A DNA stretch of 42,838 bases. Origin: Alphaproteobacteria bacterium (GTDB taxonomy: Bacteria; Pseudomonadota; Alphaproteobacteria; Micropepsales; Micropepsaceae). Shown here piece by piece: positions 35,024-42,838 of the stretch. The position numbers were made by a program, and so were the translations under genes. The notes under the pieces were generated by a model that was not told the DNA's origin, did not search any database, and saw nothing but the letters and a program-made list of their open reading frames with translations. Location of the stretch: positions 1 through 42,838 of the forward strand of contig JAATGP010000029.1 in the NCBI GenBank assembly GCA_015654635.1, read 5' to 3'. The first letter of the stretch is position 1; the number at the start of each line of letters is the position of its first letter.

Positions 35024-37597
35024 TCACCGTGTTGCTGCGTAGCGGTAGAAAAGGCCTTTAACAATTTCGACGAGGGCCAGATAGGCAGCGGTGGCGCTGA
35101 CCAGATAGACGAAAAACAGCGGCGGCGGTGTCACAAAGCCGAACCATTTGCCCAATGGGAGAAAAGGCAGGGCGACCGCGACAGCGACAGCCCCGAGCGC
35201 CATAGCGATAAGGAATCTGTGCGGCCTGCTCTGGTAGAAACGCCGCCGCGTCCGGATGGCGAAGACCACCAATATCTGGGTCGTGATCGACTCGATGAAC
35301 CAACCCGTCTGAAACAGCGCCGCCCCGGCGCTAAAGAGATAGAGCAGCGCGTAGAAGGTCATAAAATCGAACACGGAACTGACCGGCCCGAAGACCAGCA
35401 TGAACCGCTCGATCAGTTTGATGTCCCACTTCACGGGTTTGGCGGTAGCCTCCGGATCGACCGCATCGAACGGGATCGCGATTTCCGACACATCGTAAAG
35501 CAGGTTGTTGAGCAATATCTGGATCGGCAACATCGGTAGGAACGGAAGAAACAAAGCCGCCCCGGCCATGCTGAACATGTTGCCGAAATTCGAGCTGGAG
35601 CCCATCAAGACGTATTTGGACACGTTCTGAACCGCGCCCCGCCCATCGACCACCGCATCGCGTACCACTGACAGGTCGTGTTCGAGCAGAATAAGATCGG
35701 CAGCCGCCCGTGCGACATCGGCCGCGCCGTCAACCGAGATTCCAACATCGGCAGCATGCAGAGCGGGCGCGTCGTTGATGCCATCGCCCATGAAGCCGAC
35801 AACATGGCCGAGGCGCTTTAGGGCAAGAATGATCTGATGCTTCTGCTGCGGATTGACCCGGCAAAACAAATTGACTTGCGGCAATTGTCCGAGCAGCGCC
35901 TCGTCCGAAAGGCGGGTTAGAGCATCCCCGGTGAGCACACCTGTCACCGGCACACCGATGGTGGCAAAGACATGCCGGCTCACCAGTTCGTTATCGCCGG
36001 TCAGCACCTTCACCGTGATGCCTGCCGCCGCCATCGCTTGGATGGTTGCTCCGGCGCTGGCTTTCGGCGGGTCGAGGAAAACAGCAAAGCCCGAGAATGT
36101 GAGGTCTCTCTCATCGCCGATGACGGCTGTCTGGTGGCTGTCATCGACCATCCGGGTTGCGATGCCGAGCGCGCGGAAGCCTTGCGCACCGAGCCCCTCC
36201 AGTGTCGCCTCAAAGACGCGGCGCGTTTCGGCATCGAGTGGCTGTTCCTGCCTATTCGCGTCCTCATAGCAGCCGGACAGATGCAGCAAATCCTCCGGCG
36301 CACCCTTGACGATAAGACGCCGCTTTGCCTCATGCTCGACTAGAACGGAGATGCGCCGCCGCTCGAAATCGAACGGCACTTCATCGATCTTTTGCCAGCC
36401 CGTCATGTCGAAGGGCTGCGCGGTGAGGATCGCGTCGTCGAGCGGGCTCTTCATGCCGCTTTCAAACCGGCTGTTGACGGCAGCATAGGCATAGGCCCGT
36501 GCGCTTTCGGCGCCCCGCCCGTCGATAGTCCGCATCAACTTGATCGTGGCTTCGGTCAGTGTGCCGGTCTTGTCGGTACACAGCACGTTCATGGCGCCCA
36601 GATCGTGGATGGCGGTAAGCCGCTTCACGATCACCTTGCGTTTGGCCAGCGCCGTCGCGGAGCGGGCAAGCGTCACCGTCACGATCATGGGAAGCAGTTC
36701 AGGCGTCAGCCCGACGGCAAGCGCCAGCGCGAACATCAACGATTCTAGCATCGGCCGGTGGAAAGAGATATTCACCACCAGAACGAACAGAACCATCAAT
36801 ACCGTGAAGCGCATGATCAACATGCCGAAGCGGTGAATGCCGACAGCGAAGTCTGTGGCAGGCGGCTTTTCGGCTAGGCTTGTCGCGAGATTGCCGAGCG
36901 CCGTCTTGTCGCCGGTGCGGCAGATCAGAATCGTTGCCGTGCCGCTGATCACCGAGGTTCCGGCAAAAACGGCATTCGAGGCTCCAGCTGGGTTCTCGGC
37001 GCCTAAGGCGGCATCGCTTGCCTTTTTCTCGGCTGGGTAGGGCTCGCCAGTGAGGAGCGCTTGGTTGACGAACAGGTCGCGGCTTTCCAAGAGACGGGCG
37101 TCCGCTGGAATGAGATCGCCTGCGATCAATTCGACGATGTCGCCGGGAACCAGTTGGTCCACCGGCACGGACAGGGTCTTGCCCCCTCGGCGTGCTTTTG
37201 CCTGCACCGCCACCGAGCGTCGCAACGCCTCAACCGCATTCTGGGCGCGAACTTCCTGGACAAAATCGAGGGTGATGCTGATCGTGACAATGGTCACCAC
37301 GATGATGAAGCTTGCCATATCGCCGGTGGCCGCGGACAGGCCGCTTGCAACGAGCAGGATGATGACCAGTGGACTGCGGAAGCGGCCAAGGAATTGCAGC
37401 CACAGCGGCGAGCGTTTGACGGTAGCAGCATCGTTCGGCCCATAGGCCGCCAGCCGCGTCTGCACCGCAGCCGCATCAAGACCAGCAGGCGTGGCCGTGA
37501 GGCGTGCAAGCAGCCGGTCTATCGGCTCCTGCCAGATGTCTGCCGGAGCCAGTCCGTCTTTTGCGGGGTCTATTTCGCCGTTCCGGTATGTCGGCAT
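35024..37597 (-). CDS. mgtA: Magnesium-translocating P-type ATPase
   Basis: This 857-residue P3B-type ATPase imports Mg2+ down its gradient using ATP. It has the N-terminal cytosolic region, about ten membrane helices, the actuator-domain TGE (183-185), the phosphorylated Asp342 in CTDKTGTLTE, and GFMGDGINDAPALHAADVGI in the P-domain. LAVGLTPELLPMIVTVTLAR around 292-311 is the MgtA-type ion-pathway helix. No motif copy and no clear leader peptide or Mg2+ riboswitch is seen in the 220 bases upstream. The gene is intact and stands alone. Confidence 0.92.
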   Translation of the reverse strand: MPTYRNGEIDPAKDGLAPADIWQEPIDRLLARLTATPAGLDAAAVQTRLAAYGPNDAATVKRSPLWLQFLGRFRSPLVIILLVASGLSAATGDMASFIIVVTIVTISITLDFVQEVRAQNAVEALRRSVAVQAKARRGGKTLSVPVDQLVPGDIVELIAGDLIPADARLLESRDLFVNQALLTGEPYPAEKKASDAALGAENPAGASNAVFAGTSVISGTATILICRTGDKTALGNLATSLAEKPPATDFAVGIHRFGMLIMRFTVLMVLFVLVVNISFHRPMLESLMFALALAVGLTPELLPMIVTVTLARSATALAKRKVIVKRLTAIHDLGAMNVLCTDKTGTLTEATIKLMRTIDGRGAESARAYAYAAVNSRFESGMKSPLDDAILTAQPFDMTGWQKIDEVPFDFERRRISVLVEHEAKRRLIVKGAPEDLLHLSGCYEDANRQEQPLDAETRRVFEATLEGLGAQGFRALGIATRMVDDSHQTAVIGDERDLTFSGFAVFLDPPKASAGATIQAMAAAGITVKVLTGDNELVSRHVFATIGVPVTGVLTGDALTRLSDEALLGQLPQVNLFCRVNPQQKHQIILALKRLGHVVGFMGDGINDAPALHAADVGISVDGAADVARAAADLILLEHDLSVVRDAVVDGRGAVQNVSKYVLMGSSSNFGNMFSMAGAALFLPFLPMLPIQILLNNLLYDVSEIAIPFDAVDPEATAKPVKWDIKLIERFMLVFGPVSSVFDFMTFYALLYLFSAGAALFQTGWFIESITTQILVVFAIRTRRRFYQSRPHRFLIAMALGAVAVAVALPFLPLGKWFGFVTPPPLFFVYLVSATAAYLALVEIVKGLFYRYAATR

Positions 37598-37817
37598 GTT
37601 ACTACACCTTGGGGCGCAAATTTCACTGGCTGGGCCCGCAGAACGTCTTCTGGCTGTGTCTGTACCAGAGTGCTTGCCCTAACATGGCGGAGCACGAGCA
37701 TTAATGGCTAGAATGGTGAGGGTACCATGGCGGCGAGTGTTCTTGCTAGGCTGTGGGTGCTTGATGATTTGTTTGAACACCTCGACGTGAGAGCGGCCAT
37801 AGTGTGCGAGAGACACC

Positions 37818-38015
37818 ATGAGAATTGGTGAGACGGCCCTTGACATGGAGCTTCGGCATGTGTCGGAGCAAGAAAGGCGCATCGCCCACCAGAAGGTTCT
37901 CATTGAACACCTTCGAAAAATCGGAGCGCCATTAGATGATGCATTCAACCTGCTGAGTTCAATGCAATATCTCTTAGAAACCATGCTTGAGCATTTGGCG
38001 AGGCTTCAAAACTAG
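37818..38015 (+). CDS. Small helical protein, unknown function
   Basis: The 65-residue protein is almost wholly helical and charged, e.g. ELRHVSEQERRIAHQKVLIE and SSMQYLLETMLEHLARLQ. This resembles small uncharacterised coiled-coil proteins common in alphaproteobacteria. A GAGAG site precedes ATG 37818. It is divergent from mgtA. No motif allows a functional call. Confidence 0.55.
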   Translation: MRIGETALDMELRHVSEQERRIAHQKVLIEHLRKIGAPLDDAFNLLSSMQYLLETMLEHLARLQN

Positions 38016-38281
38016 AGTACCTCGTATCATGTCGTTTCCCGCAGCGATGCGGGATTTACATTTGATGGACAGGCGGCACGATCATCGCTTCGGAATCGGT
38101 AGGTACAGGAACCACTATTAGAGTACGATTTTTCTTGCTTCTGGTCCCATCGGGCGGGGCCGAGCCTTTAGCAGTGTAGCGCTTTTGTCCTGCCGGCCGC
38201 ATCGTTGGCGGGTCGGTTGCTATGCGGGCGGGTGTTCACCGGACGGGCCAGCCGTCGCCAAGGAGGGGGCAAGTGCTCGTT

Positions 38282-38521
38282 TTAGCGCTTCTTCTGCTTT
38301 GGGAGCCTAAGGCGAACTCCCGGCGCCTCCCCATAGAGGAATTCAACACCAGCGGATTCGAGGGCGTCTTGAATCTTTGTCAATGTTGCGGCGTAACCGC
38401 CGGAGCGGTCGTTTTCCAGGCGCGTAATCGTCATCGCCGAGACATCTGCGATCTTGGCGAGCTCACGGACGCTCAGACGAAGGCCCGCGCGCGCCATACG
38501 AATTTGATCACTTGTTATCAA
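38282..38521 (-). CDS. XRE-family helix-turn-helix regulator (short)
   Basis: The 79-residue protein is one HTH_3 domain: ITSDQIRMARAGLRLSVREL, then AKIADVSAMTITRLEN as the recognition part, and a tail ending in basic residues. The frame has only TTG starts before an internal ATG. TTG 38521 gives the N-terminus usual for this group, and TTG 38542 is an alternative. It may control its own promoter, where a TTGACA-like box overlaps the start. No partner gene is adjacent. Confidence 0.75.
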   Translation of the reverse strand: MITSDQIRMARAGLRLSVRELAKIADVSAMTITRLENDRSGGYAATLTKIQDALESAGVEFLYGEAPGVRLRLPKQKKR

Positions 38522-38787
38522 AACACACAACTCTGTTGACAAGAATAACTAGTTCTGCTATCTAACCATAATAGGCGATTCGGCGGTCTCTGAAGATGGG
38601 GGCGTGCGGGTGTGCGCGCGGCTGCTGCTTCCTCGCTCATATTCGGCGCACGGTCTTGCGCAGCCTTCCACCCGCCTTTGGATACGGATGGCTCCATCGG
38701 TCAAGTGGTGGCCACTGCCGCCCCAACTTGATCTGATAGTTTCTGGATGGGACAGCAGTCGCGTCCGCAACGCGCCGGGTGAATTAA

Positions 38788-39219
38788 ATGGAAGCCAAAT
38801 TGACAAGCCTGAAAGCGCTTTGGGATGCCAAGCGCCAGACGCGGCCAATGCCGTCGCGGAACGATTTCGACATTCATGAGCTCAAGCCCTGGCTGGGCCA
38901 TTTGGCACTGGTCGATGTCACCGGGGAGAGGAATTTTCGCCTATGCGGCACCGGTCTATTTTTCCGATTCGGCGGAGACATGACGGGGCAACCAGTCGCA
39001 CGGGTCAGCACAGTCCTGCGACAGGGAGTGGCGGACCAAGTCGCCAAGGTAAGCGAGACCAAAACACCTATTTCCGTAGAGTGTTGTATCCAGGGGTATG
39101 GTCCGCCGGTCATCTATTCGGAACTGGTCCTACCGCTGTCTCAGGACGGCGAGGACGTGAATATGTTGCTCTGGGCAAGCTATCCAACACCACAACACGT
39201 GGTTCACCCCTCCTTATGA
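38788..39219 (+). CDS. PAS-domain protein (PAS_5 type)
   Basis: The 143-residue protein consists of a single PAS_5 domain: LWDAKRQTRPMPSRNDFDIH, ELKPWLGHLALVDVTGERNF, then RLCGTGLFFRFGGDMTGQPV. Such proteins are common in alphaproteobacteria and probably sense small ligands or redox state. No output domain is attached. Its stop overlaps the start of the next HTH gene as ATGA (39216-39219), so the PAS protein and the HTH protein are made together and may form a split sensor-regulator. Confidence 0.8.
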   Translation: MEAKLTSLKALWDAKRQTRPMPSRNDFDIHELKPWLGHLALVDVTGERNFRLCGTGLFFRFGGDMTGQPVARVSTVLRQGVADQVAKVSETKTPISVECCIQGYGPPVIYSELVLPLSQDGEDVNMLLWASYPTPQHVVHPSL

Positions 39220-39650
39220 GAGGCGCCAAGTCGAGGCATGAAACGCCAGCCAACCGCGAGGCCAGGGACATAGATACTCACGTCGGCGCGCAAATACGAC
39301 GGCGTCGAATGTTCGCGGGACTCGCCCAGCAGGAAGTCGCGAAGGCGCTTGGGGTCAGCTTTCAGCAGGTGCAGAAATATGAAAGCAGCGCAAACCGGAT
39401 TAGCGCTGGTCGCTTGTTCATCCTCGCGCGAGTTCTCGGAACAGACTTGATCGAATTTTATGAAGGACTTGATGGCGAGCCGAACCAGATAGAAGATCTT
39501 TCAACGGCTGACCTCAAACGCGCCGAAACCTTCATGCGAAGTCGCGAAGGGCTGCGATTGAACTTAGCTTTTCTCGCGATTAAGAACCCGGTTATGCGGA
39601 AACACATGTTAGACCTAATTGCCGCGACGAATGAGTCATCGCAGGAATAG
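39216..39650 (+). CDS. XRE-family transcriptional regulator
   Basis: The 144-residue protein has an N-terminal HTH domain (VGAQIRRRRMFAGLAQQEVA, then LGVSFQQVQKYESSANRISA) and a C-terminal helical region ending in LDLIAATNESSQE. It resembles the alphaproteobacterial group of PraR/CtrA-neighbour type XRE regulators, but I cannot assign a target. ATG 39216 overlaps the PAS gene stop. The frame upstream of it is only the PAS gene read in another frame. Confidence 0.82.
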   Translation: MRGAKSRHETPANREARDIDTHVGAQIRRRRMFAGLAQQEVAKALGVSFQQVQKYESSANRISAGRLFILARVLGTDLIEFYEGLDGEPNQIEDLSTADLKRAETFMRSREGLRLNLAFLAIKNPVMRKHMLDLIAATNESSQE

Positions 39651-39835
39651 GTCGGACAAGGGCTAAGGCGTGTCCACAACTAGAGGATTCCCAAGTCTAG
39701 GTCGTGTGCCTAGCGGCGATGGCCACCCGTGGGGACCGTCTTGGTTCGGCGATTCGGCACAGGGCATCCGGTGCAGCATAGTAAGATGCGCGCTCGGAGA
39801 CTTACATGGGTGGGTGGCGCCCCCGATATTCAGCG

Positions 39836-42800
39836 TCAAACGCGGGATTGGTCGTCCGAGTCCGATGCAGCAGCCAGCGCCAACCGGGCTAAGGCTGGAA
39901 GCGATTTGGCGCCCATCTTTTTCATAATCGAGGCCCGATGGTTCTCCACGGTGCGCTGGCTAATACTGAGGTCGACGGCGATGTTCTTACTGGGATGACC
40001 GGCAAGGACCATTTCCATGATCTGCTGCTCCCGTGAAGTGAGCTTGCCAGCCCGCTCGGACACCTCCCTTCGCCATGCCGACAGCTTGGTCGCGTCCCGC
40101 GATTGCTCCAACGCGCGTTCTACGCCGGCGAGCAGCTCGTCGCGACCAACGGGCTTCTCGATGAAATCCGACGCGCCGGCCTTCATGGCCGCGACAGCCA
40201 TTGGGATGTCGCTGTTGCCGGTGATCATGATGGCCGGCAATTGGTAGCCGCGATCATGCAGATATTGCAACAATTCGTGGCCAGTCATTCCCGGCAGATA
40301 GGCATCCACCAGGAGACATCCTTCGCTGCCTGGGTGGTAGGCTTCGAGGAATGCTTCGCATGTGTCGAAATCCTCGACGGTGTACCCATCTGTCTCGAGC
40401 AAGCTGCGCAGCCCCTCGCGCACGTGGCTATCATCATCGACCACAAAAATCACAGGGGTCTCGGCAGGCTGGACGGCTTCGGATCGGCGCACGAGCGGCG
40501 GATGCGGCGCGGGCTGTGAAATCGGGAGTAGACGCTGGATAGCCTGCATGACATCTGTAGCCTTGACAGGTTTGTTGAGCTGCACACAGTCCTGACTGGC
40601 GACACGTCGCAAGGTGTCCGTCGAGATGTCGCCCGTCAAAACGATGACCGGTATCCAGTGATTCAGTGTTTCTCTTATCTTTGCAGCGACGAGCAGCCCG
40701 TCCATTCCATTCGGCAGATTGTAATCCGCAAAAATGAGGTCAGGTCGAAAACCGCCGTGAATGACCAATTCCAATGCCGCCGGGCCGTCAGGCGCCGTTG
40801 CCGGACGATGGCCTTCCTCCTTGAGAACTACTTCAAGGAGTTCACACAATTCTCTGTCATCCTCAATGACCAGGATTGCGCCAGTGCGGCGAGTCGGGCT
40901 GCTCACATGACCATTTCCGGCCGTCGGAAAATTTCCATCGCGTCGCGTTCCATTCGGGGGAAGCGTGACATCGATGGAGAAGACAGATCCTCTGCTTGGC
41001 TGCGAGCGGACATGTACGGAATGTCCAAGCAGGGTCGCTAGGCGTTGAACGATGGATAGCCCGAGCCCAAGTCCGAGGCTACGTTCGCGGGCGGCATTGC
41101 CGAGCTGATGATACTCGCCGAATATTGCCTGAAGGTCCTGCTCGGCAATGCCAATGCCGGTATCCCAAACCTCGATGCTCAGCGTTCCGCCGTGGTGGCG
41201 GCATCCCAGTAGTACTTTGCCATGCCTTGTGTATTTGAGCGCATTTGACAGGAGATTGCGAAGCATCTGCTCAAGCAAACGTGGATCGCTATAAACCGAA
41301 AGACTGCATCCGACGGCGCGAAGATGAAGCCGTTGCGCTACGGCATGGTACGTAAATTCATCCCGCAGTCGGTCAAGCAGATCATTGATCGGAAATTTGA
41401 TGAATTGCGGGTGTACCGTCCCGGCTTCCAACTGATTGATGTCGAGCAGTGTGTTAAGCATGCCCGACATGGCGGCGGACGTTTCATCGAGGCGTGTAAC
41501 GAGCGTCAGCGCCTCTTCCTTCTTGCCGTCATCGATCTTCCTTCTCAGGACGCTTCGCATCAGGGTGAGGGCTTGCAGCGGCTGCCGGAGGTCGTGGCTT
41601 GCGGCAGCGAGAAAACGGGATTTTGCGATATTGGCCTGCTGTGCTTCGCGCTCGGCGGACTCCAGCGAATCGGCGGCTCGCCGGCGTTCGGTAATGTCGG
41701 CAAACGTGATGACGACACCTTCCACCGCGTCATTCTGGGCGCGGTAAGGCAGTATCCGACGGACGTACCATAGACCGTCCCGCGCCCGGATTTCCCGCTC
41801 GATCGGCGAGAGCGTTTGCAGCACGGTGCGAGCGTCGATCAGCAGATCGCTATCGGCGGCTAACGAATTGAGGTCGGCGAGCGGTCGGCCGATGTCGGTC
41901 GGGATAATGCTGAAGAGCGATTTGGTCGCCGGCGTGAAGAAACGGATATTGAGGCCGAGGTCGAGAAAAATCGTCGCGACGTCAGTGCTGTAGAGGATAT
42001 TTTGCAGATCGCTCGCGGTCGTCCGTTGTCGTTCCAAGGTTTCCTGAAGCTGGCTGTTGAGGGCCGTAAGTTCCTCGTTCATCGACTGCAGCTCTTCCTT
42101 TGACGTGAGTAGCTCTTCGTTGGTCGATTGGTATTCCTCATTGGCGGACAAGGCCTCCTCGTTGACCGCTCTTTGTTCCTCGTTTGATGTCTCGAGACTA
42201 TAGATCGCGGCCTGAAGCTCCGTTTGCGTGGCTTCCAATCGCCGTTCGAGCTCGGCGACATCTTCTATGTTAGGTGGGGTAGAAGCCCGGCTTTGCTTAC
42301 GGACCGGCGCCGGATTGTCTATGAAGCAGACTAGCAGCAGATCTTCACCATCGATCAAAGCCGGTTGGACCGCGATGTCGAAGGACCCAAGCTTTCCTTC
42401 GTAGTTCGTCCGGCCACCCGGGATGACGATGCGCGTCTTCTCCAGCATGGCCTGGTGGATCGCTGCTCTGAGCTTGATCCGCAGATGTGGACGCACCATC
42501 GCGAGTAGATCGTAGCTCGCAGGGCCTTGCGGCACGTTCACATAGCGTTCCGTGGGTCCAAGGGAATAAAGCCATTCCAGCTTGCGGTTGATCAGCACCG
42601 CCGCAGGTGCATATGTCTCGATGATGAATCGGCGGCACCCCTCGGCAAGCGCAACGTGCCGGGAAGGCGTCTGGCTCTGTGGCGCGCGTACCGGTTGGCG
42701 CGCACCATCGGCGGCTCCAAATAAAAAGCCCGGCTCGCCCGGTCGAGTGCGCCCGATATGCCGGTATAGCCGCTCTGCCTTCGAGATGACCTCAAATTGG

Positions 42801-42838
42801 CCTTTAGCATTGCCGATCGCCTCAGCGCTCCCAAGCAG
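39836..42838 (-). CDS. Hybrid sensor kinase: CheR C-terminus, PAS, histidine kinase, two receivers and FixJ-like HTH (5' end outside window)
   Basis: The frame is open to the window edge: upstream of the GTG at 42598 it continues with LGSAEAIGNAKGQFEVISKA and ERLYRHIGRTRPGEPGF, the end of a CheR methyltransferase domain. A PAS-like region, a Glu-rich coiled coil (ANEEYQSTNEELLTSKEELQ) and a second PAS follow. Then come HisKA with ASHDLRQPLQAL, the ATPase with NLLSNALKYT and DTGIGIAEQDL, receiver 1 (LVIEDDRELCELL), receiver 2 (FVVDDDSHVREGL) and a LuxR/FixJ-type HTH (LTSREQQIMEMVLAGHPSKN). It is cytosolic. One protein thus senses, relays and binds DNA. The CheB domain usual in this family would lie outside the window. 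Confidence 0.88.
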   Translation of the reverse strand: MLGSAEAIGNAKGQFEVISKAERLYRHIGRTRPGEPGFLFGAADGARQPVRAPQSQTPSRHVALAEGCRRFIIETYAPAAVLINRKLEWLYSLGPTERYVNVPQGPASYDLLAMVRPHLRIKLRAAIHQAMLEKTRIVIPGGRTNYEGKLGSFDIAVQPALIDGEDLLLVCFIDNPAPVRKQSRASTPPNIEDVAELERRLEATQTELQAAIYSLETSNEEQRAVNEEALSANEEYQSTNEELLTSKEELQSMNEELTALNSQLQETLERQRTTASDLQNILYSTDVATIFLDLGLNIRFFTPATKSLFSIIPTDIGRPLADLNSLAADSDLLIDARTVLQTLSPIEREIRARDGLWYVRRILPYRAQNDAVEGVVITFADITERRRAADSLESAEREAQQANIAKSRFLAAASHDLRQPLQALTLMRSVLRRKIDDGKKEEALTLVTRLDETSAAMSGMLNTLLDINQLEAGTVHPQFIKFPINDLLDRLRDEFTYHAVAQRLHLRAVGCSLSVYSDPRLLEQMLRNLLSNALKYTRHGKVLLGCRHHGGTLSIEVWDTGIGIAEQDLQAIFGEYHQLGNAARERSLGLGLGLSIVQRLATLLGHSVHVRSQPSRGSVFSIDVTLPPNGTRRDGNFPTAGNGHVSSPTRRTGAILVIEDDRELCELLEVVLKEEGHRPATAPDGPAALELVIHGGFRPDLIFADYNLPNGMDGLLVAAKIRETLNHWIPVIVLTGDISTDTLRRVASQDCVQLNKPVKATDVMQAIQRLLPISQPAPHPPLVRRSEAVQPAETPVIFVVDDDSHVREGLRSLLETDGYTVEDFDTCEAFLEAYHPGSEGCLLVDAYLPGMTGHELLQYLHDRGYQLPAIMITGNSDIPMAVAAMKAGASDFIEKPVGRDELLAGVERALEQSRDATKLSAWRREVSERAGKLTSREQQIMEMVLAGHPSKNIAVDLSISQRTVENHRASIMKKMGAKSLPALARLALAAASDSDDQSRV

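Noticed and set aside
38222..38539. A 105-residue plus-strand protein over the short XRE gene.
   Set aside because: It is the complement of a clear helix-turn-helix gene and has no recognisable features.

Overview
The window looks like chromosomal DNA of an alphaproteobacterium, GC-rich and probably free-living. I infer this from the protein families: PRISE reductase, Old Yellow Enzyme reductases, CbpA/CbpM, a PAS_5-type protein, a fused CheR-kinase-FixJ protein, and Trb/DUF2274/DUF2285 mobile-element genes. I cannot name a genus. No rRNA, tRNA or CRISPR array was seen.

Layout. (1) 1-7263 is an assortment of redox genes: the end of a 2-hydroxyacid dehydrogenase, an OYE reductase, a LysR remnant, a PRISE reductase with a twice-frameshifted OYE gene, a divergent ArsR regulator with a perfect 18-bp palindrome between them, a flavin reductase, and a FabF-DUF302 pair. 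(2) 7346-8849 is an IS5/IS1182-like element that carries a passenger gene. (3) 8850-26394 is a stress and low-oxygen style block: a 60-aa protein-cbpA-cbpM; HdeD-DUF2934-succinate semialdehyde dehydrogenase; BON-universal stress protein; a GltD-like oxidoreductase-pyruvate:ferredoxin oxidoreductase-DHOD-like-NmrA; and, from the other side, a 61-aa protein-slipin-PRC barrel-SHOCT-nnrD-alcohol dehydrogenase. Three genes here are damaged: GltD-like and SHOCT by one in-frame TAA each, and nnrD by several frameshifts. (4) 27037-34553 is a mobile-element graveyard: a DUF1778/GNAT toxin-antitoxin pair, a DUF6499-DUF2285 activator, an S9 peptidase, a wrecked IS3-type transposase, trbG/DUF2274 remnants with trbI deleted between them, and a broken ISAs1 copy inside a hairpin. 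(5) 34554-42838 has a YqaA-type pseudogene, mgtA, small regulators, and a large hybrid histidine kinase that ends in a FixJ-like DNA-binding domain and runs off the window.

Main observation. A 16-base motif, YTGAGTARTTYCCGAA in the direction of transcription, occurs six times between genes and faces outward into five transcription units covering nearly all of block 3. In three copies it lies exactly 24 bases upstream of a TATAGT or TATGCT hexamer. This is the geometry of an activator site next to a -10 box. It suggests one regulon joining chaperone, membrane-stress, fermentative (pyruvate:ferredoxin oxidoreductase, alcohol and aldehyde dehydrogenase) and slipin/PRC genes. The regulator is unknown; the FixJ-like protein at the right end is a candidate by inference only.
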